From Pseudocalidococcus azoricus BACA0444 (GTDB lineage: Bacteria > Cyanobacteriota > Cyanobacteriia > Thermosynechococcales > Thermosynechococcaceae): a stretch of 64,000 nt of DNA. The notes under the pieces are model-generated. The model ran no database searches and had not been told where the DNA came from. It was given only the letters and a program-made list of their open reading frames with translations. How positions within the stretch are numbered: the stretch's first letter is position 1; every line of letters begins with the position of its first letter. A program made the translations under genes and the position numbers. The stretch is from the NCBI RefSeq assembly GCF_031729055.1, contig NZ_JAVMIP010000008.1, forward strand, positions 57,877 through 121,876. Reading direction: 5' to 3'. Positions 7,827 to 13,947 of this stretch are shown piece after piece.

Positions 7827-8234
7827 ATGTCTGTAATTGATTGGAACAATCCTAATTCACGGGTTAGCAAATATTTTACGGTTGGGGAAGTCACCAATAA
7901 TCAACCGGCCCGGATTCCGCCAGTTGGCCCCCACCGAGACAATGTGATCCGATTGGCCAGAGAGTTAGACCTGGTGCGCGAGGCCTGGGGTGGCCCGATT
8001 GGGGTGACTTCGTGGTATCGGCCCCCGGCAATTAACCGGGCTGTGGGGGGTGTGAGCAATTCCCAGCATCTAACTGGCCTGGCTGCTGACATTTACCCCA
8101 TTGGCCGGAACGGCCGGGAATTTGAGGCCTGGCTAGACCGGATTTGGGTTTATGCATTGGGCTACGGGCAAAGTTCGGGCCGAGGGTTTACTCATGTCGA
8201 TCTCCGACCTGGTCGGGCCCGCTGGCGGTACTAA
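7827..8234 (+). CDS. M15-family peptidase, probable endolysin
   Basis: 135 residues, close to the length of a single peptidase M15 (VanY/D-Ala-D-Ala or L-Ala-D-Glu peptidase) domain. The zinc-binding pattern is clear: SWYRPP...NSQH81-LTGLAAD88, then FTH123-VD125. This family cleaves peptide stems of peptidoglycan. No signal peptide is present, so release probably depends on the preceding membrane protein. An AAGGAG site lies upstream of the ATG. As the last gene of the late operon it is probably the lysis enzyme; a structural virion-associated muralytic role is the alternative. Confidence 0.88.
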   Translation: MSVIDWNNPNSRVSKYFTVGEVTNNQPARIPPVGPHRDNVIRLARELDLVREAWGGPIGVTSWYRPPAINRAVGGVSNSQHLTGLAADIYPIGRNGREFEAWLDRIWVYALGYGQSSGRGFTHVDLRPGRARWRY

Positions 8235-8248
8235 AAATAAAAATTTAC

Positions 8249-8282
8249 TTTGCTTTTTAGGTCGGATCAGGTCGGATCACTT
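8249..8282 (+). repeat. 34-bp inverted repeat, left copy (contains two GGTCGGATCA)
   Basis: The reverse complement recurs at 11774-11807 with one mismatch in 34. Each copy contains a perfect tandem repeat of the 10-mer GGTCGGATCA (here 8260-8269 and 8270-8279). The pair encloses the repressor, KGK, ribbon-helix-helix and primase genes. In both divergent operons the repeat lies at the far 3' side in the same orientation relative to transcription. See findings. Confidence 0.9.
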
Positions 8283-8304
8283 TGAACACTAGGGAGGTGA
8301 AAAA

Positions 8305-8529
8305 ATGGCTGAATTACAGAACTGGCAAGAGATTAAGGTACATCCCCGCTTAGCAAAGATGCTTGGCACGGCCCGGTATCTCGTTCTCAACCTTGCCCAA
8401 GAAAAAAAGCAATCTATCCCCCCGGAACAGTTAGACCTAGTGCTGGTGGGAGTCATGCGGCGGCGGTTTGAGAAGTGCCTGGGTGAATTGTGGGAGGAGG
8501 TGATCGCTGAGTTGTCTAAAGGCTCTTAG
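8305..8529 (+). CDS. Small helical protein of unknown function
   Basis: 74 residues with a strong ribosome site (AGGGAGGTG, 8 nt before ATG). Predicted all-helical and mildly basic in the C-terminal half (MRRRFEKCLGELWEEVIAEL). No recognised family. It lies just inside the left inverted repeat, and its 3' end overlaps the convergent membrane gene by 14 bp. It might be a small regulator of the lysogeny region. Confidence 0.6.
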   Translation: MAELQNWQEIKVHPRLAKMLGTARYLVLNLAQEKKQSIPPEQLDLVLVGVMRRRFEKCLGELWEEVIAELSKGS

Positions 8530-8824
8530 CGATTAACCAATCTTTCACAAGAATAACTATTAGGATAAAGTGCATTATTAGAACTGCAAAGAAGAGAACA
8601 TCAACAAGCAGCCATCCGAAAAAAAACATATAGAAAGCAATCAAGAGAAAACCTATTAAACTAGCTATCGCTTGAATAATGCAAATGTTTTTTGATTGCA
8701 AAGATTTTGTCTTTTTTTGCAACTTCAGACTTACTGCAAAGAAAAGGAACGCAAGCACAACATCAAGTAGGGCTAAAAAGACACCAGCAGCAAAACCCAC
8801 ATTCGCAATTTGAGCAAATAGCAT
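8516..8824 (-). CDS. Small membrane protein of the lysogeny operon
   Basis: 102 residues with three or four hydrophobic segments (about 8-32, 48-70, 70-95) separated by a short basic loop (KLQKKTKSLQSK). Its ATG directly follows the stop of the 50-residue gene upstream (TAGATG). It is the last gene of a leftward operon headed by the repressor. Membrane proteins co-expressed with a repressor in a prophage often act in superinfection exclusion; that role is inferred from context. Confidence 0.6.
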   Translation of the reverse strand: MLFAQIANVGFAAGVFLALLDVVLAFLFFAVSLKLQKKTKSLQSKNICIIQAIASLIGFLLIAFYMFFFGWLLVDVLFFAVLIMHFILIVILVKDWLIAKSL

Positions 8825-8977
8825 CTAAAGTCCTGATTTTTTCGGAGGTTGAAGAACAGCAAAGTACCACAAGACAATAACTGAAGCCCCACCTAAATTT
8901 CTGAGAGCGTTGCCACCCCAAACATAGATAGAAACAAGTCCTAAAACGACTGCTACTGTCGTAATTGTTAGTCTCAT
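8825..8977 (-). CDS. 50-residue single-span membrane protein
   Basis: A short gene whose ATG overlaps the KGK gene's stop (TGATG) and whose stop abuts the next ATG (TAGATG), which supports real coupled translation. The product begins MRLTITTVAVVLGLVSIYVW, a clear N-terminal membrane segment, followed by a second weakly hydrophobic stretch (ASVIVLWYFAVL) and a basic tail. No family is recognised. Confidence 0.55.
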   Translation of the reverse strand: MRLTITTVAVVLGLVSIYVWGGNALRNLGGASVIVLWYFAVLQPPKKSGL

Positions 8978-9297
8978 CAGTAGTCACCTAAATTATCGCG
9001 AGGGGGCCAGTTGTCGTCATATTGCGGAGGAGCTTCGTAATATCTATCAGTATCTGGAGGAGTAGTTGAAGGGTGATTATTTTCTTGAAACTCAACTTGA
9101 TAGCTTATTTTAAGATTCCCTTTTCTCCAAGTTCCATCAGGAGCAAGAATGCGACAAAAGAACCCATCACCAAAAAGAAGTTTAGCGTCAGACCTACTTA
9201 AGATACTTTTTTTAATCTCGCTAAAGCTGTATAGCTGACCTTTATTAAAAAAAGTGCTACTACTCTCAAAAAGAAACTCATGAGAATCAAGTTCCAT
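8977..9297 (-). CDS. KGK-domain protein
   Basis: 106 residues. The central segment (CRILAPDGTWRKGNLKISYQ) fits the cyanobacterial KGK domain, where a Cys precedes a W-x-KG-K/N-L strand; the N-terminal part (FNKGQLYSFSEIKKSI) fits the domain's first strands. The C-terminus is Pro/Asp-rich and disordered. KGK proteins are of unknown function and are usually chromosomal; here the gene lies 3 bp downstream of a phage-type repressor in one operon, suggesting a regulatory or immunity role. Confidence 0.72.
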   Translation of the reverse strand: MELDSHEFLFESSSTFFNKGQLYSFSEIKKSILSRSDAKLLFGDGFFCRILAPDGTWRKGNLKISYQVEFQENNHPSTTPPDTDRYYEAPPQYDDNWPPRDNLGDY

Positions 9298-9300
9298 TTA

Positions 9301-9633
9301 TTAAACCCCTGCTAAAATCTTTGTCCCTTCATAAACAACTTCTAATAACTCATCCCTAGGTAACTGCCTGAGATATTTCAAAGCCTGTTGCTTTGGTTCT
9401 TCACTTGGTTCAGGCATTGCACCTTCAAGTTGTTTAATCAATTCATCCAAAGTGTATCCGGCATCAGCAGCAATTTTAACTAAGTTCTCCCGCTCTGGAA
9501 CATATTGCATGGTCTCCCATCCCTGAATTGTTGTGCCTGAAACACCCAAGGCTCGCCCATAAGCTCTGTAACTTCTAGTCCCTCGAGCTTGCTTGATGAG
9601 TACCGCCAACTTTTCTCTAGCTTTATATTCCAT
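9301..9633 (-). CDS. XRE-family repressor (CI/Cro-like)
   Basis: 110 residues. Residues about 7-62 form an XRE helix-turn-helix: LAVLIKQARGTRSYRAYGRALGVS gives helices 1-2, GTTIQGWET the recognition helix, and IAADAGYTLDELI the closing helices. The C-terminal part is helical and could dimerise. The gene heads the leftward operon and faces the replication operon across a 128-bp intergenic region with repeated TTTACACA sites, one overlapping its own start codon. This arrangement is typical of a prophage lysogeny switch. Confidence 0.85.
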   Translation of the reverse strand: MEYKAREKLAVLIKQARGTRSYRAYGRALGVSGTTIQGWETMQYVPERENLVKIAADAGYTLDELIKQLEGAMPEPSEEPKQQALKYLRQLPRDELLEVVYEGTKILAGV

Positions 9634-9681
9634 TTACACAAAGGTGCTAGGTGAACTTTACACATATCACTACTTTACACA
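9633..9681. promoter_or_regulatory. Candidate operator array TTTACACA x3
   Basis: Direct repeats of TTTACACA at 9633-9640, 9657-9664 and 9674-9681, with an inverted relative (AAGTGTAA) at 9725-9732 that overlaps the rightward -10 region. The first copy covers the repressor start codon. This is the expected arrangement for autoregulated repressor binding. The repeats are seen; the binding is inferred. Confidence 0.55.
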
Positions 9682-9706
9682 CTACACATACTTTAAGAAC
9701 TTGACA

Positions 9707-9735
9707 TTGACAAGGTGGTAGGGCAAGTGTAATTA
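9707..9735 (+). promoter_or_regulatory. Rightward promoter of the replication operon
   Basis: TTGACA at 9707-9712 (itself a tandem duplicate of TTGACA 9701-9706), a 17-bp spacer, and TAATTA at 9730-9735. This is a near-consensus sigma-70 promoter. It precedes the ribbon-helix-helix gene by about 25 bp, and its -10 overlaps a candidate repressor half-site. Confidence 0.6.
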
Positions 9736-9761
9736 TTCAAGAGAACTTTACGACGACAAGT

Positions 9762-9911
9762 ATGCAAAGCACGAAAATAAGCGAAAGACTCACTCTGTAC
9801 CTAAATCCTGACCTGATCATTCAGGCAAAAATCCAAGCGATTAAGGAAAAAATCTCTGTGGCTGAACTGATTTCCAAGTTGCTCACCGAATATATTTCTT
9901 CAAAATGTTAA
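9762..9911 (+). CDS. Ribbon-helix-helix (CopG/Arc-like) DNA-binding protein
   Basis: A 49-residue gene. The product has the ribbon-helix-helix pattern: a short polar strand (ERLTLYLNPDL), helix A (IIQAKIQAIKEK), a turn, and helix B (SVAELISKLLTEYI). Proteins of this kind repress their own operon or control plasmid copy number. Its 3' end overlaps the primase start by 7 bp (ATGTTAA), so the two are translationally coupled. It is probably the copy-control or Cro-like partner of the replication protein. Confidence 0.7.
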   Translation: MQSTKISERLTLYLNPDLIIQAKIQAIKEKISVAELISKLLTEYISSKC

Positions 9912-11779
9912 ACCCTAATCACCGCCAGGAATGGCTAGACTCAGCGGTTTGTGAGGAGATCATAGACCGCAATGTTTGGAGCATCACCGACCCCTTGGAG
10001 GTGGATCAGCTTCTGAACAACAACACGGATCGGCGTTGGAAACACTCAGATCAACTTGTCCCAGGTTGGGCTGTGGCTGGAGTTGACCCTTTGACCGGGG
10101 AACAGTGGCTACTTGGGGCCCAGTACAAACCCGATACGCCCTTGGTCACTCATGACGGGAAAGCTCGCAAATACCTATCAGCCAAGGGTTACGAGACTTC
10201 CCCGCTATTTCTTGATCTGCATGATGGCTACTGGCAGCACGTCCTAAAGTCTAGGCTCTGGCAACCCATCGTGATCACTGAGGGGTCCAAGAAAGCCGGT
10301 GCGATCATGTCTCAGGGAACGGCGGCGATCAGTTTGCCTGGGGTGTGGAATGGACAAAAGAAAGGGGCCTTAAACCCCATGCTCAAACCCTTTTGTCAGG
10401 TTGGCCGGTGCGTTTACCTGTGCTTCGATAATGACCTGTTAGCCAAGGATACCGTGCAGCAAGCCCTGGATCGCTTGGGCCGGTTGATCGGCGTGGCTGG
10501 TGCTGTGGTCAAGGTGATGGTGTTGCCAGAGGGCAAGCTCAAAGGGATAGACGATTACCTGGCCAGCTTTCCAGAGACTGAACGGAAAGATCAACTCAAG
10601 GCCTTAATGGATGGGGCGATAGAGTTTGAGCTATGGCGTGAACCCATCCAGGAAAAACTAGAGGCCAAGTTTACCAATCGCTGCAACCTGGCCCAACGGT
10701 ATCTCCAGGCCAAAGAACACTTAGGGGAACGGTTACGCCTGAATCAACTCACCACCGAGTTAGAGCTAGACGGTAAGCCCTTCGACCTGGACGAGTTGCA
10801 AATCCAAATGGCCCTTCAGTGGGATCTACAAATCCCCGATAACCAAGTGTTTAAAATCCTGGGTTCTATCGGCATGGATAACGCCTATTCCCCGGTCGTT
10901 AACTACTTGGATAAGGTTTGGGCCGAGTATCACCAGGACGTTAGCCCCGACTACCTGAATGACCTGGCCACCCGCTTCTTAGGGGCCGAGAAACAACTGC
11001 ACAACAACTATCTACGGAAAACGCTGATCGGGGCCGTGGCTCGCGCCTATAGTCCAGGTTGCAAACATGACACAGCCTTGATTCTCCAGGGGCCCCAAGG
11101 CATCGGAAAATCTGAGTTTTTCAAACGGTTAGCAAGTCCGCAATGGTTTGATGACAGCCTGGGGAACCTTTCAGATAAAGACGAAAGGCTGAAACTTCAT
11201 AAAGTTTGGTTTGTGGAGTGGGCCGAGTTGGAATCCGTCTTTAGGCGAAAAGACTTGGCCAGCGTTAAGAGTTTTCTTACCAGTACCAGCGACTTAATCC
11301 GTCCCCCCTACGGCCGAACTGTGCAGCGGTTCAACCGGGCCAGCGTGATTGTCGGTTCGACTAACCAAGATGAGTTTTTGGCCGACACCACCGGCAACCG
11401 GCGATTTTTGATTGTCCCGTGTCACCGGCGGGTCGCAACCGACCTGTTAACGGCCGAAAGAGACCTAATTTGGTGCGCCGCCGTGGCCGCCTATCGCCTG
11501 GGTGAGACATCAGAACTAAGTCATGCAGACAAGGAAGAATCTAAAGCTGAGAGTCAGGAATATCTGATCCGGGATCCTTGGGAAGATGCCATCTTGGCCT
11601 ATGCCGAAAATCGGAACTGGGTGACTGTGGCTGAGGTACTCGATAACGCGATCCACTTAGACCTTGAAAAACGATCAAGGGTTGATGAGATGAGGGTCTC
11701 AGGGATTCTTAAGGGGTGTGGCTATTCACTTGGAAGGATGCGAGTCGGGGATAAAGCACTAAGGGTGTGGCGCAAGTGA
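9905..11779 (+). CDS. Primase-helicase (DUF3854 TOPRIM-like plus VirE/SF3-like ATPase)
   Basis: 624 residues. The N-terminal region (about 100-240) is DUF3854/TOPRIM-like: VITEGSKKA, then VYLCFDND, then KGIDDYLA supply the acidic residues of a primase nucleotidyl-transfer site. The C-terminal region is a VirE/D5-like helicase: Walker A GPQGIGKS near residue 396, a Walker B-like VWFVEWAELE, and a sensor segment IVGSTNQDEFL...NRRF. Such fusions start replication of cyanobacterial plasmids and prophages. It is the only replication gene of the element. Its stop codon lies in the right inverted repeat. Confidence 0.88.
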   Translation: MLNPNHRQEWLDSAVCEEIIDRNVWSITDPLEVDQLLNNNTDRRWKHSDQLVPGWAVAGVDPLTGEQWLLGAQYKPDTPLVTHDGKARKYLSAKGYETSPLFLDLHDGYWQHVLKSRLWQPIVITEGSKKAGAIMSQGTAAISLPGVWNGQKKGALNPMLKPFCQVGRCVYLCFDNDLLAKDTVQQALDRLGRLIGVAGAVVKVMVLPEGKLKGIDDYLASFPETERKDQLKALMDGAIEFELWREPIQEKLEAKFTNRCNLAQRYLQAKEHLGERLRLNQLTTELELDGKPFDLDELQIQMALQWDLQIPDNQVFKILGSIGMDNAYSPVVNYLDKVWAEYHQDVSPDYLNDLATRFLGAEKQLHNNYLRKTLIGAVARAYSPGCKHDTALILQGPQGIGKSEFFKRLASPQWFDDSLGNLSDKDERLKLHKVWFVEWAELESVFRRKDLASVKSFLTSTSDLIRPPYGRTVQRFNRASVIVGSTNQDEFLADTTGNRRFLIVPCHRRVATDLLTAERDLIWCAAVAAYRLGETSELSHADKEESKAESQEYLIRDPWEDAILAYAENRNWVTVAEVLDNAIHLDLEKRSRVDEMRVSGILKGCGYSLGRMRVGDKALRVWRK

Positions 11780-11807
11780 TCCGACCTGATCCGACCTAAA
11801 AACCAAA
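11774..11807 (-). repeat. 34-bp inverted repeat, right copy
   Basis: The reverse complement of 8249-8282 with one mismatch. It includes the TGA stop of the primase gene and two tandem copies of the 10-mer (TGATCCGACC on this strand), followed by an A-rich run. See the left copy and findings. Confidence 0.9.
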
Positions 11808-11854
11808 CTAAATTTTTAATTTCGATAAGTTAGCCTGGCACTTGCTTTACTGAC

Positions 11855-11884
11855 TTGACAGTGTTAACTCACTTGATGTACCTT
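11855..11884 (+). promoter_or_regulatory. Possible promoter for the small early genes
   Basis: TTGACA at 11855-11860 and TACCTT at 11879-11884 with an 18-bp spacer, about 60 bp upstream of the next gene. The -10 is a weak match. It is the only good -35 box in the 140-bp gap after the primase gene. Confidence 0.35.
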
Positions 11885-11947
11885 AATTGCATGATTGGCT
11901 TTACTTTGCAAAGTTGATCGTCCGAACCATGACAACTAGGAGCTTAT

Positions 11948-12298
11948 ATGAATCAATCCCCTTTCCCAGGCGGGTTAATGCCCTCTATGCCCGGTAATTC
12001 CAGTGATGGAGCCGCAGCAATAGGGGCCCTTTGCACCGTACTCGGTGTCGGCTTTGGGTGGATGATTGCCCAGGAGCAAATGGCCCAGGCCAGGCCACCC
12101 GAGTCCCCAGGCCAGGCCCGTAACCCCTACCGGAATAACCGGGAGATAGCCACCGTGGCCGACCTGGAGCAGTGGGTACTAGAAAACCAGGCCCGCTTGC
12201 CTAATGCCCCTGTGGTACTGCGTCACCTGGCCCAACTGCCCGAACAGGCCTGCCTGGATCAACAGACCGTTCGTAACCTACTGACGGCATCTCGCTAA
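11948..12298 (+). CDS. Hypothetical protein with glycine-rich hydrophobic segment
   Basis: 116 residues with a proper ribosome site (AGGAG, 6 nt before ATG). The N-terminus is Pro/Met/Gly-rich, residues about 22-41 (AAIGALCTVLGVGFGWMIA) could span a membrane, and the C-terminal half is helical with Arg/Gln. The family is not recognised. It is the first of a row of small rightward genes, each followed by a hairpin and T-run. Confidence 0.6.
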   Translation: MNQSPFPGGLMPSMPGNSSDGAAAIGALCTVLGVGFGWMIAQEQMAQARPPESPGQARNPYRNNREIATVADLEQWVLENQARLPNAPVVLRHLAQLPEQACLDQQTVRNLLTASR

Positions 12299-12306
12299 TT
12301 GTTCAC

Positions 12307-12335
12307 CGGCCTCGCCTTCGGGGCCGCATTTTTTT
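12307..12335 (+). terminator. Rho-independent-type hairpin
   Basis: CGGCC/GGCCG stem with a CGCCTTCG-type loop, followed by ATTTTTTT. It lies 8 bp after the preceding stop and only 2 bp before the AGGAG ribosome site of the next gene, leaving no room for a promoter between them. Confidence 0.75.
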
Positions 12336-12348
12336 CTAGGAGCTAACC

Positions 12349-12495
12349 ATGTATATCGTTAATGGCTACTTAATCCTTGCCAAAGGTCACTGGACAGATC
12401 GGGTTTATCAATGCCCTGAACTCGACCTCTGGAACTCGAATCTTGAGGAAATGAAAATCGAGATATTAAAGCAATCCCCTGGCAAATATCTCTAG
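12349..12495 (+). CDS. 48-residue hypothetical protein
   Basis: A small gene with an AGGAG ribosome site 6 nt upstream of ATG, directly after a terminator-type hairpin and followed 8 bp later by another. The product (starts MYIVNGYLILAKG, ends SPGKYL) is mixed, with aromatic and acidic residues and no membrane segment. The family is not recognised. The ribosome site and the flanking hairpins, matching those of its neighbours, support it as a real gene. Confidence 0.55.
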   Translation: MYIVNGYLILAKGHWTDRVYQCPELDLWNSNLEEMKIEILKQSPGKYL

Positions 12496-12503
12496 AATTT
12501 ATC

Positions 12504-12530
12504 GGCCCTGCCTTCGGGGCCTTTTCCCTT
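12504..12530 (+). terminator. Rho-independent-type hairpin
   Basis: GGCCC/GGGCC stem with loop TGCCTTCG and a T-rich tail. The loop is nearly the same as in the hairpin at 12307-12335. The next ATG lies 13 bp further on, so downstream expression needs readthrough. Confidence 0.65.
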
Positions 12531-12542
12531 TGGAATGGCACA

Positions 12543-12914
12543 ATGAAAGCAAACCTACTGTCACTCATTCCCCCCACCCTGCTTACTGTCCTAATCGCTG
12601 CTACAGCGGCATTGAGGTTTTATGACGCAACAGACTTCCCCCCACAATTCCCACCCCTCACCCTCAGACAATGGAGTTTCTGGGCCTTTCTGGCGACCCT
12701 CTTGGTGGCAATGGTGGATTTCGGCATTAAGTGGTACTTTGCAAATCGAGGAAGATATCGCGAGGCTGAAATACGAGAACAAGAAACTGAAAGAATCAAA
12801 CGCTCGGCTAGACGAGATATGGCGATCCTTTCCTTCCTCGTCAACCCCACCGACACCAACAGAGAGCGACTAGAAGCCATCTGTCAGGAAATCGAACAAT
12901 CAAATTTGGATTGA
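12543..12914 (+). CDS. Two-span membrane protein with basic coiled tail
   Basis: 123 residues. Segments about 8-24 (IPPTLLTVLIAATAALRF) and 44-62 (WSFWAFLATLLVAMVDFGI) are membrane spans; residues 70-92 are strongly charged and helical (REAEIREQETERIKRSARRD). No family is recognised. It lies among the element's small early genes. An 84-codon alternative frame over the same bases is a shadow, since this frame has the proper membrane topology and fits between the hairpins. Confidence 0.6.
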   Translation: MKANLLSLIPPTLLTVLIAATAALRFYDATDFPPQFPPLTLRQWSFWAFLATLLVAMVDFGIKWYFANRGRYREAEIREQETERIKRSARRDMAILSFLVNPTDTNRERLEAICQEIEQSNLD

Positions 12915-12922
12915 ACCACGCT

Positions 12923-12953
12923 CAGGCCTCTCACTAGGGGGCCTGTTTTTTTT
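12923..12953 (+). terminator. Rho-independent-type hairpin
   Basis: CAGGCC/GGCCTG stem followed by eight T residues, 8 bp after the preceding stop codon. The next gene's GGAGG ribosome site begins 8 bp further on. Confidence 0.78.
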
Positions 12954-12973
12954 GTAATTTTGGAGGTTTAACT

Positions 12974-13234
12974 ATGCCTAAGACTGACTTTAGAGGATCA
13001 GATGAGTTTTCTGAAATTTTTATGAATTTTATCAAGATGAGTGCAGGTATTCAGGTTTATTTAACCTTGGATACTTTGGACAGAAACGAGATTAAAATAC
13101 TCAGAACTCTTCTTTGCTATCTGATAGAGGCGATTGAAGAAATGTTGTCTTATTTTCCCGGAATTGATAGCAAGGATGAGGATGTAATTGATCCCGACAT
13201 TATTGACGAAGACGGCGACAGATTACCTTTTTAA
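12974..13234 (+). CDS. Small acidic protein, unknown
   Basis: 86 residues with a TGGAGG ribosome site 8 nt upstream. Helical in the middle (LDRNEIKILRTLLCYLIEAIEEML) and very acidic at the C-terminus (SKDEDVIDPDIIDEDGD). The acidic tail might mimic DNA, as in some phage inhibitors of host nucleases; this is speculation. Not recognised. AT-rich codon use differs from the GC-richer neighbours. Confidence 0.6.
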   Translation: MPKTDFRGSDEFSEIFMNFIKMSAGIQVYLTLDTLDRNEIKILRTLLCYLIEAIEEMLSYFPGIDSKDEDVIDPDIIDEDGDRLPF

Positions 13235-13247
13235 TTTTGAGGCCTTA

Positions 13248-13327
13248 GCACGCCGTTAAAAGGCTAGTTGTGCATGGTTAAGTCCCTTTTGCAGGGGGTG
13301 TTGCTCCTAGCATCCCCTCTTTTTTTT
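13248..13327 (+). terminator. Two consecutive hairpins ending in a T-run
   Basis: A first hairpin pairs GCAC (13248-13251) with GTGC (13270-13273), with inner GCC/GGC. A second pairs GGGGTG (13295-13300) with CATCCCC (13311-13317) and is followed by eight T residues. The T-run touches the AGGAG ribosome site of the next gene. The pair looks like an attenuator-type leader. Confidence 0.6.
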
Positions 13328-13337
13328 AGGAGCATTT

Positions 13338-13544
13338 ATGGCAAAAACTTGGTTATCAACTGGAGAAGCTGTCAAAGCCCTAGACCTACCTAGGCACAGA
13401 CTTCTCAGACTCAGACAAGATGGATTGTTTCAACTAGGAAAGCACTATCGAGTCATTTCTTACCGAAACGCAAGACGGCCAACCTATCAATGGCACATCA
13501 ACAACTGTTTGAAAGCACTAAACACACCACTGGAGAAACGATGA
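13338..13544 (+). CDS. Small DNA-binding protein, excisionase/MerR-like
   Basis: 68 residues. W-x-STGEAVKALDLPRHRLLRLRQDGLF is a MerR/excisionase-type helix-turn-helix (sTgEAa..Lgi...tl.rl...G), followed by a wing (KHYRVISYRN) and a basic, Trp-containing C-terminus. The position beside integrase makes it a candidate recombination directionality factor. Its stop overlaps the next ATG (ATGA). The other candidate for the same job is at 4108-4473. Confidence 0.6.
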   Translation: MAKTWLSTGEAVKALDLPRHRLLRLRQDGLFQLGKHYRVISYRNARRPTYQWHINNCLKALNTPLEKR

Positions 13545-13738
13545 TGGAAGAAGATTTGATTCAAGAAATTGAAAAGTTTATAACCACTGTTTACAAAATG
13601 CGTGAATTGCAAAAACGCTATTTCCGCACTCGATCTAGGGGGGCTTTGGCTGAGTCTAAAAACTTGGAGAAACAGGTGGATCAGTGGATTGAGAAGCAGC
13701 TGAGCAACGGCATTATGCAGATGGAACTTTTAGATTAG
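13541..13738 (+). CDS. Small charged helical protein
   Basis: 65 residues from ATG 13541, which overlaps the previous stop and is preceded by GGAG; a longer reading from 13490 would overlap the DNA-binding gene by more than 50 bp. Composition is strongly charged and fully helical (EEDLIQEIEKFITTVYKMREL). Unknown family. The following gene begins 11 bp downstream with the same GGAGAAACGA leader found upstream of this one. Confidence 0.55.
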   Translation: MMEEDLIQEIEKFITTVYKMRELQKRYFRTRSRGALAESKNLEKQVDQWIEKQLSNGIMQMELLD

Positions 13739-13749
13739 GAGAAACGATC

Positions 13750-13947
13750 ATGCATTGCGTAACTTGTAATGGAACGGGAGTAGTTTATAGAAACTTAAGC
13801 AGTTATTTTGGGGGAGAATCCTTACAGGCTTTTCACTGTCCTGATTGTAGTGGCTACGGTTTCATTCAAAGTGAAGAATGGGAGGTAGAGGACGATCAGG
13901 CCTCAACATCAGAGACTCAAAAGCCCGCTGATGAACATCCTGGCTAA
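13750..13947 (+). CDS. DnaJ-type zinc-finger miniprotein
   Basis: 65 residues with CVTCNGTGVV near the start and CPDCSGYGF near residue 35, i.e. a pair of CxxCxGxG zinc-binding motifs as in the DnaJ Cys-rich domain; the acidic tail is disordered. Such miniproteins occur in phages and plasmids, usually without known function. Its last 86 bp overlap the convergent integrase gene. AGGAGAAACG provides the ribosome site. Confidence 0.65.
   Translation: MHCVTCNGTGVVYRNLSSYFGGESLQAFHCPDCSGYGFIQSEEWEVEDDQASTSETQKPADEHPG

Noticed and set aside
8763-8987. 74-codon minus-strand frame rich in Cys
   Set aside because: A different frame of the same strand gives a 50-residue membrane protein joined to its neighbours by TGATG and TAGATG.
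12622-12873. Alternative 83-codon frame within the 12543-12914 gene
   Set aside because: Lower complexity, no ribosome site; the other frame encodes a two-span membrane protein that fits the hairpin-bounded unit.
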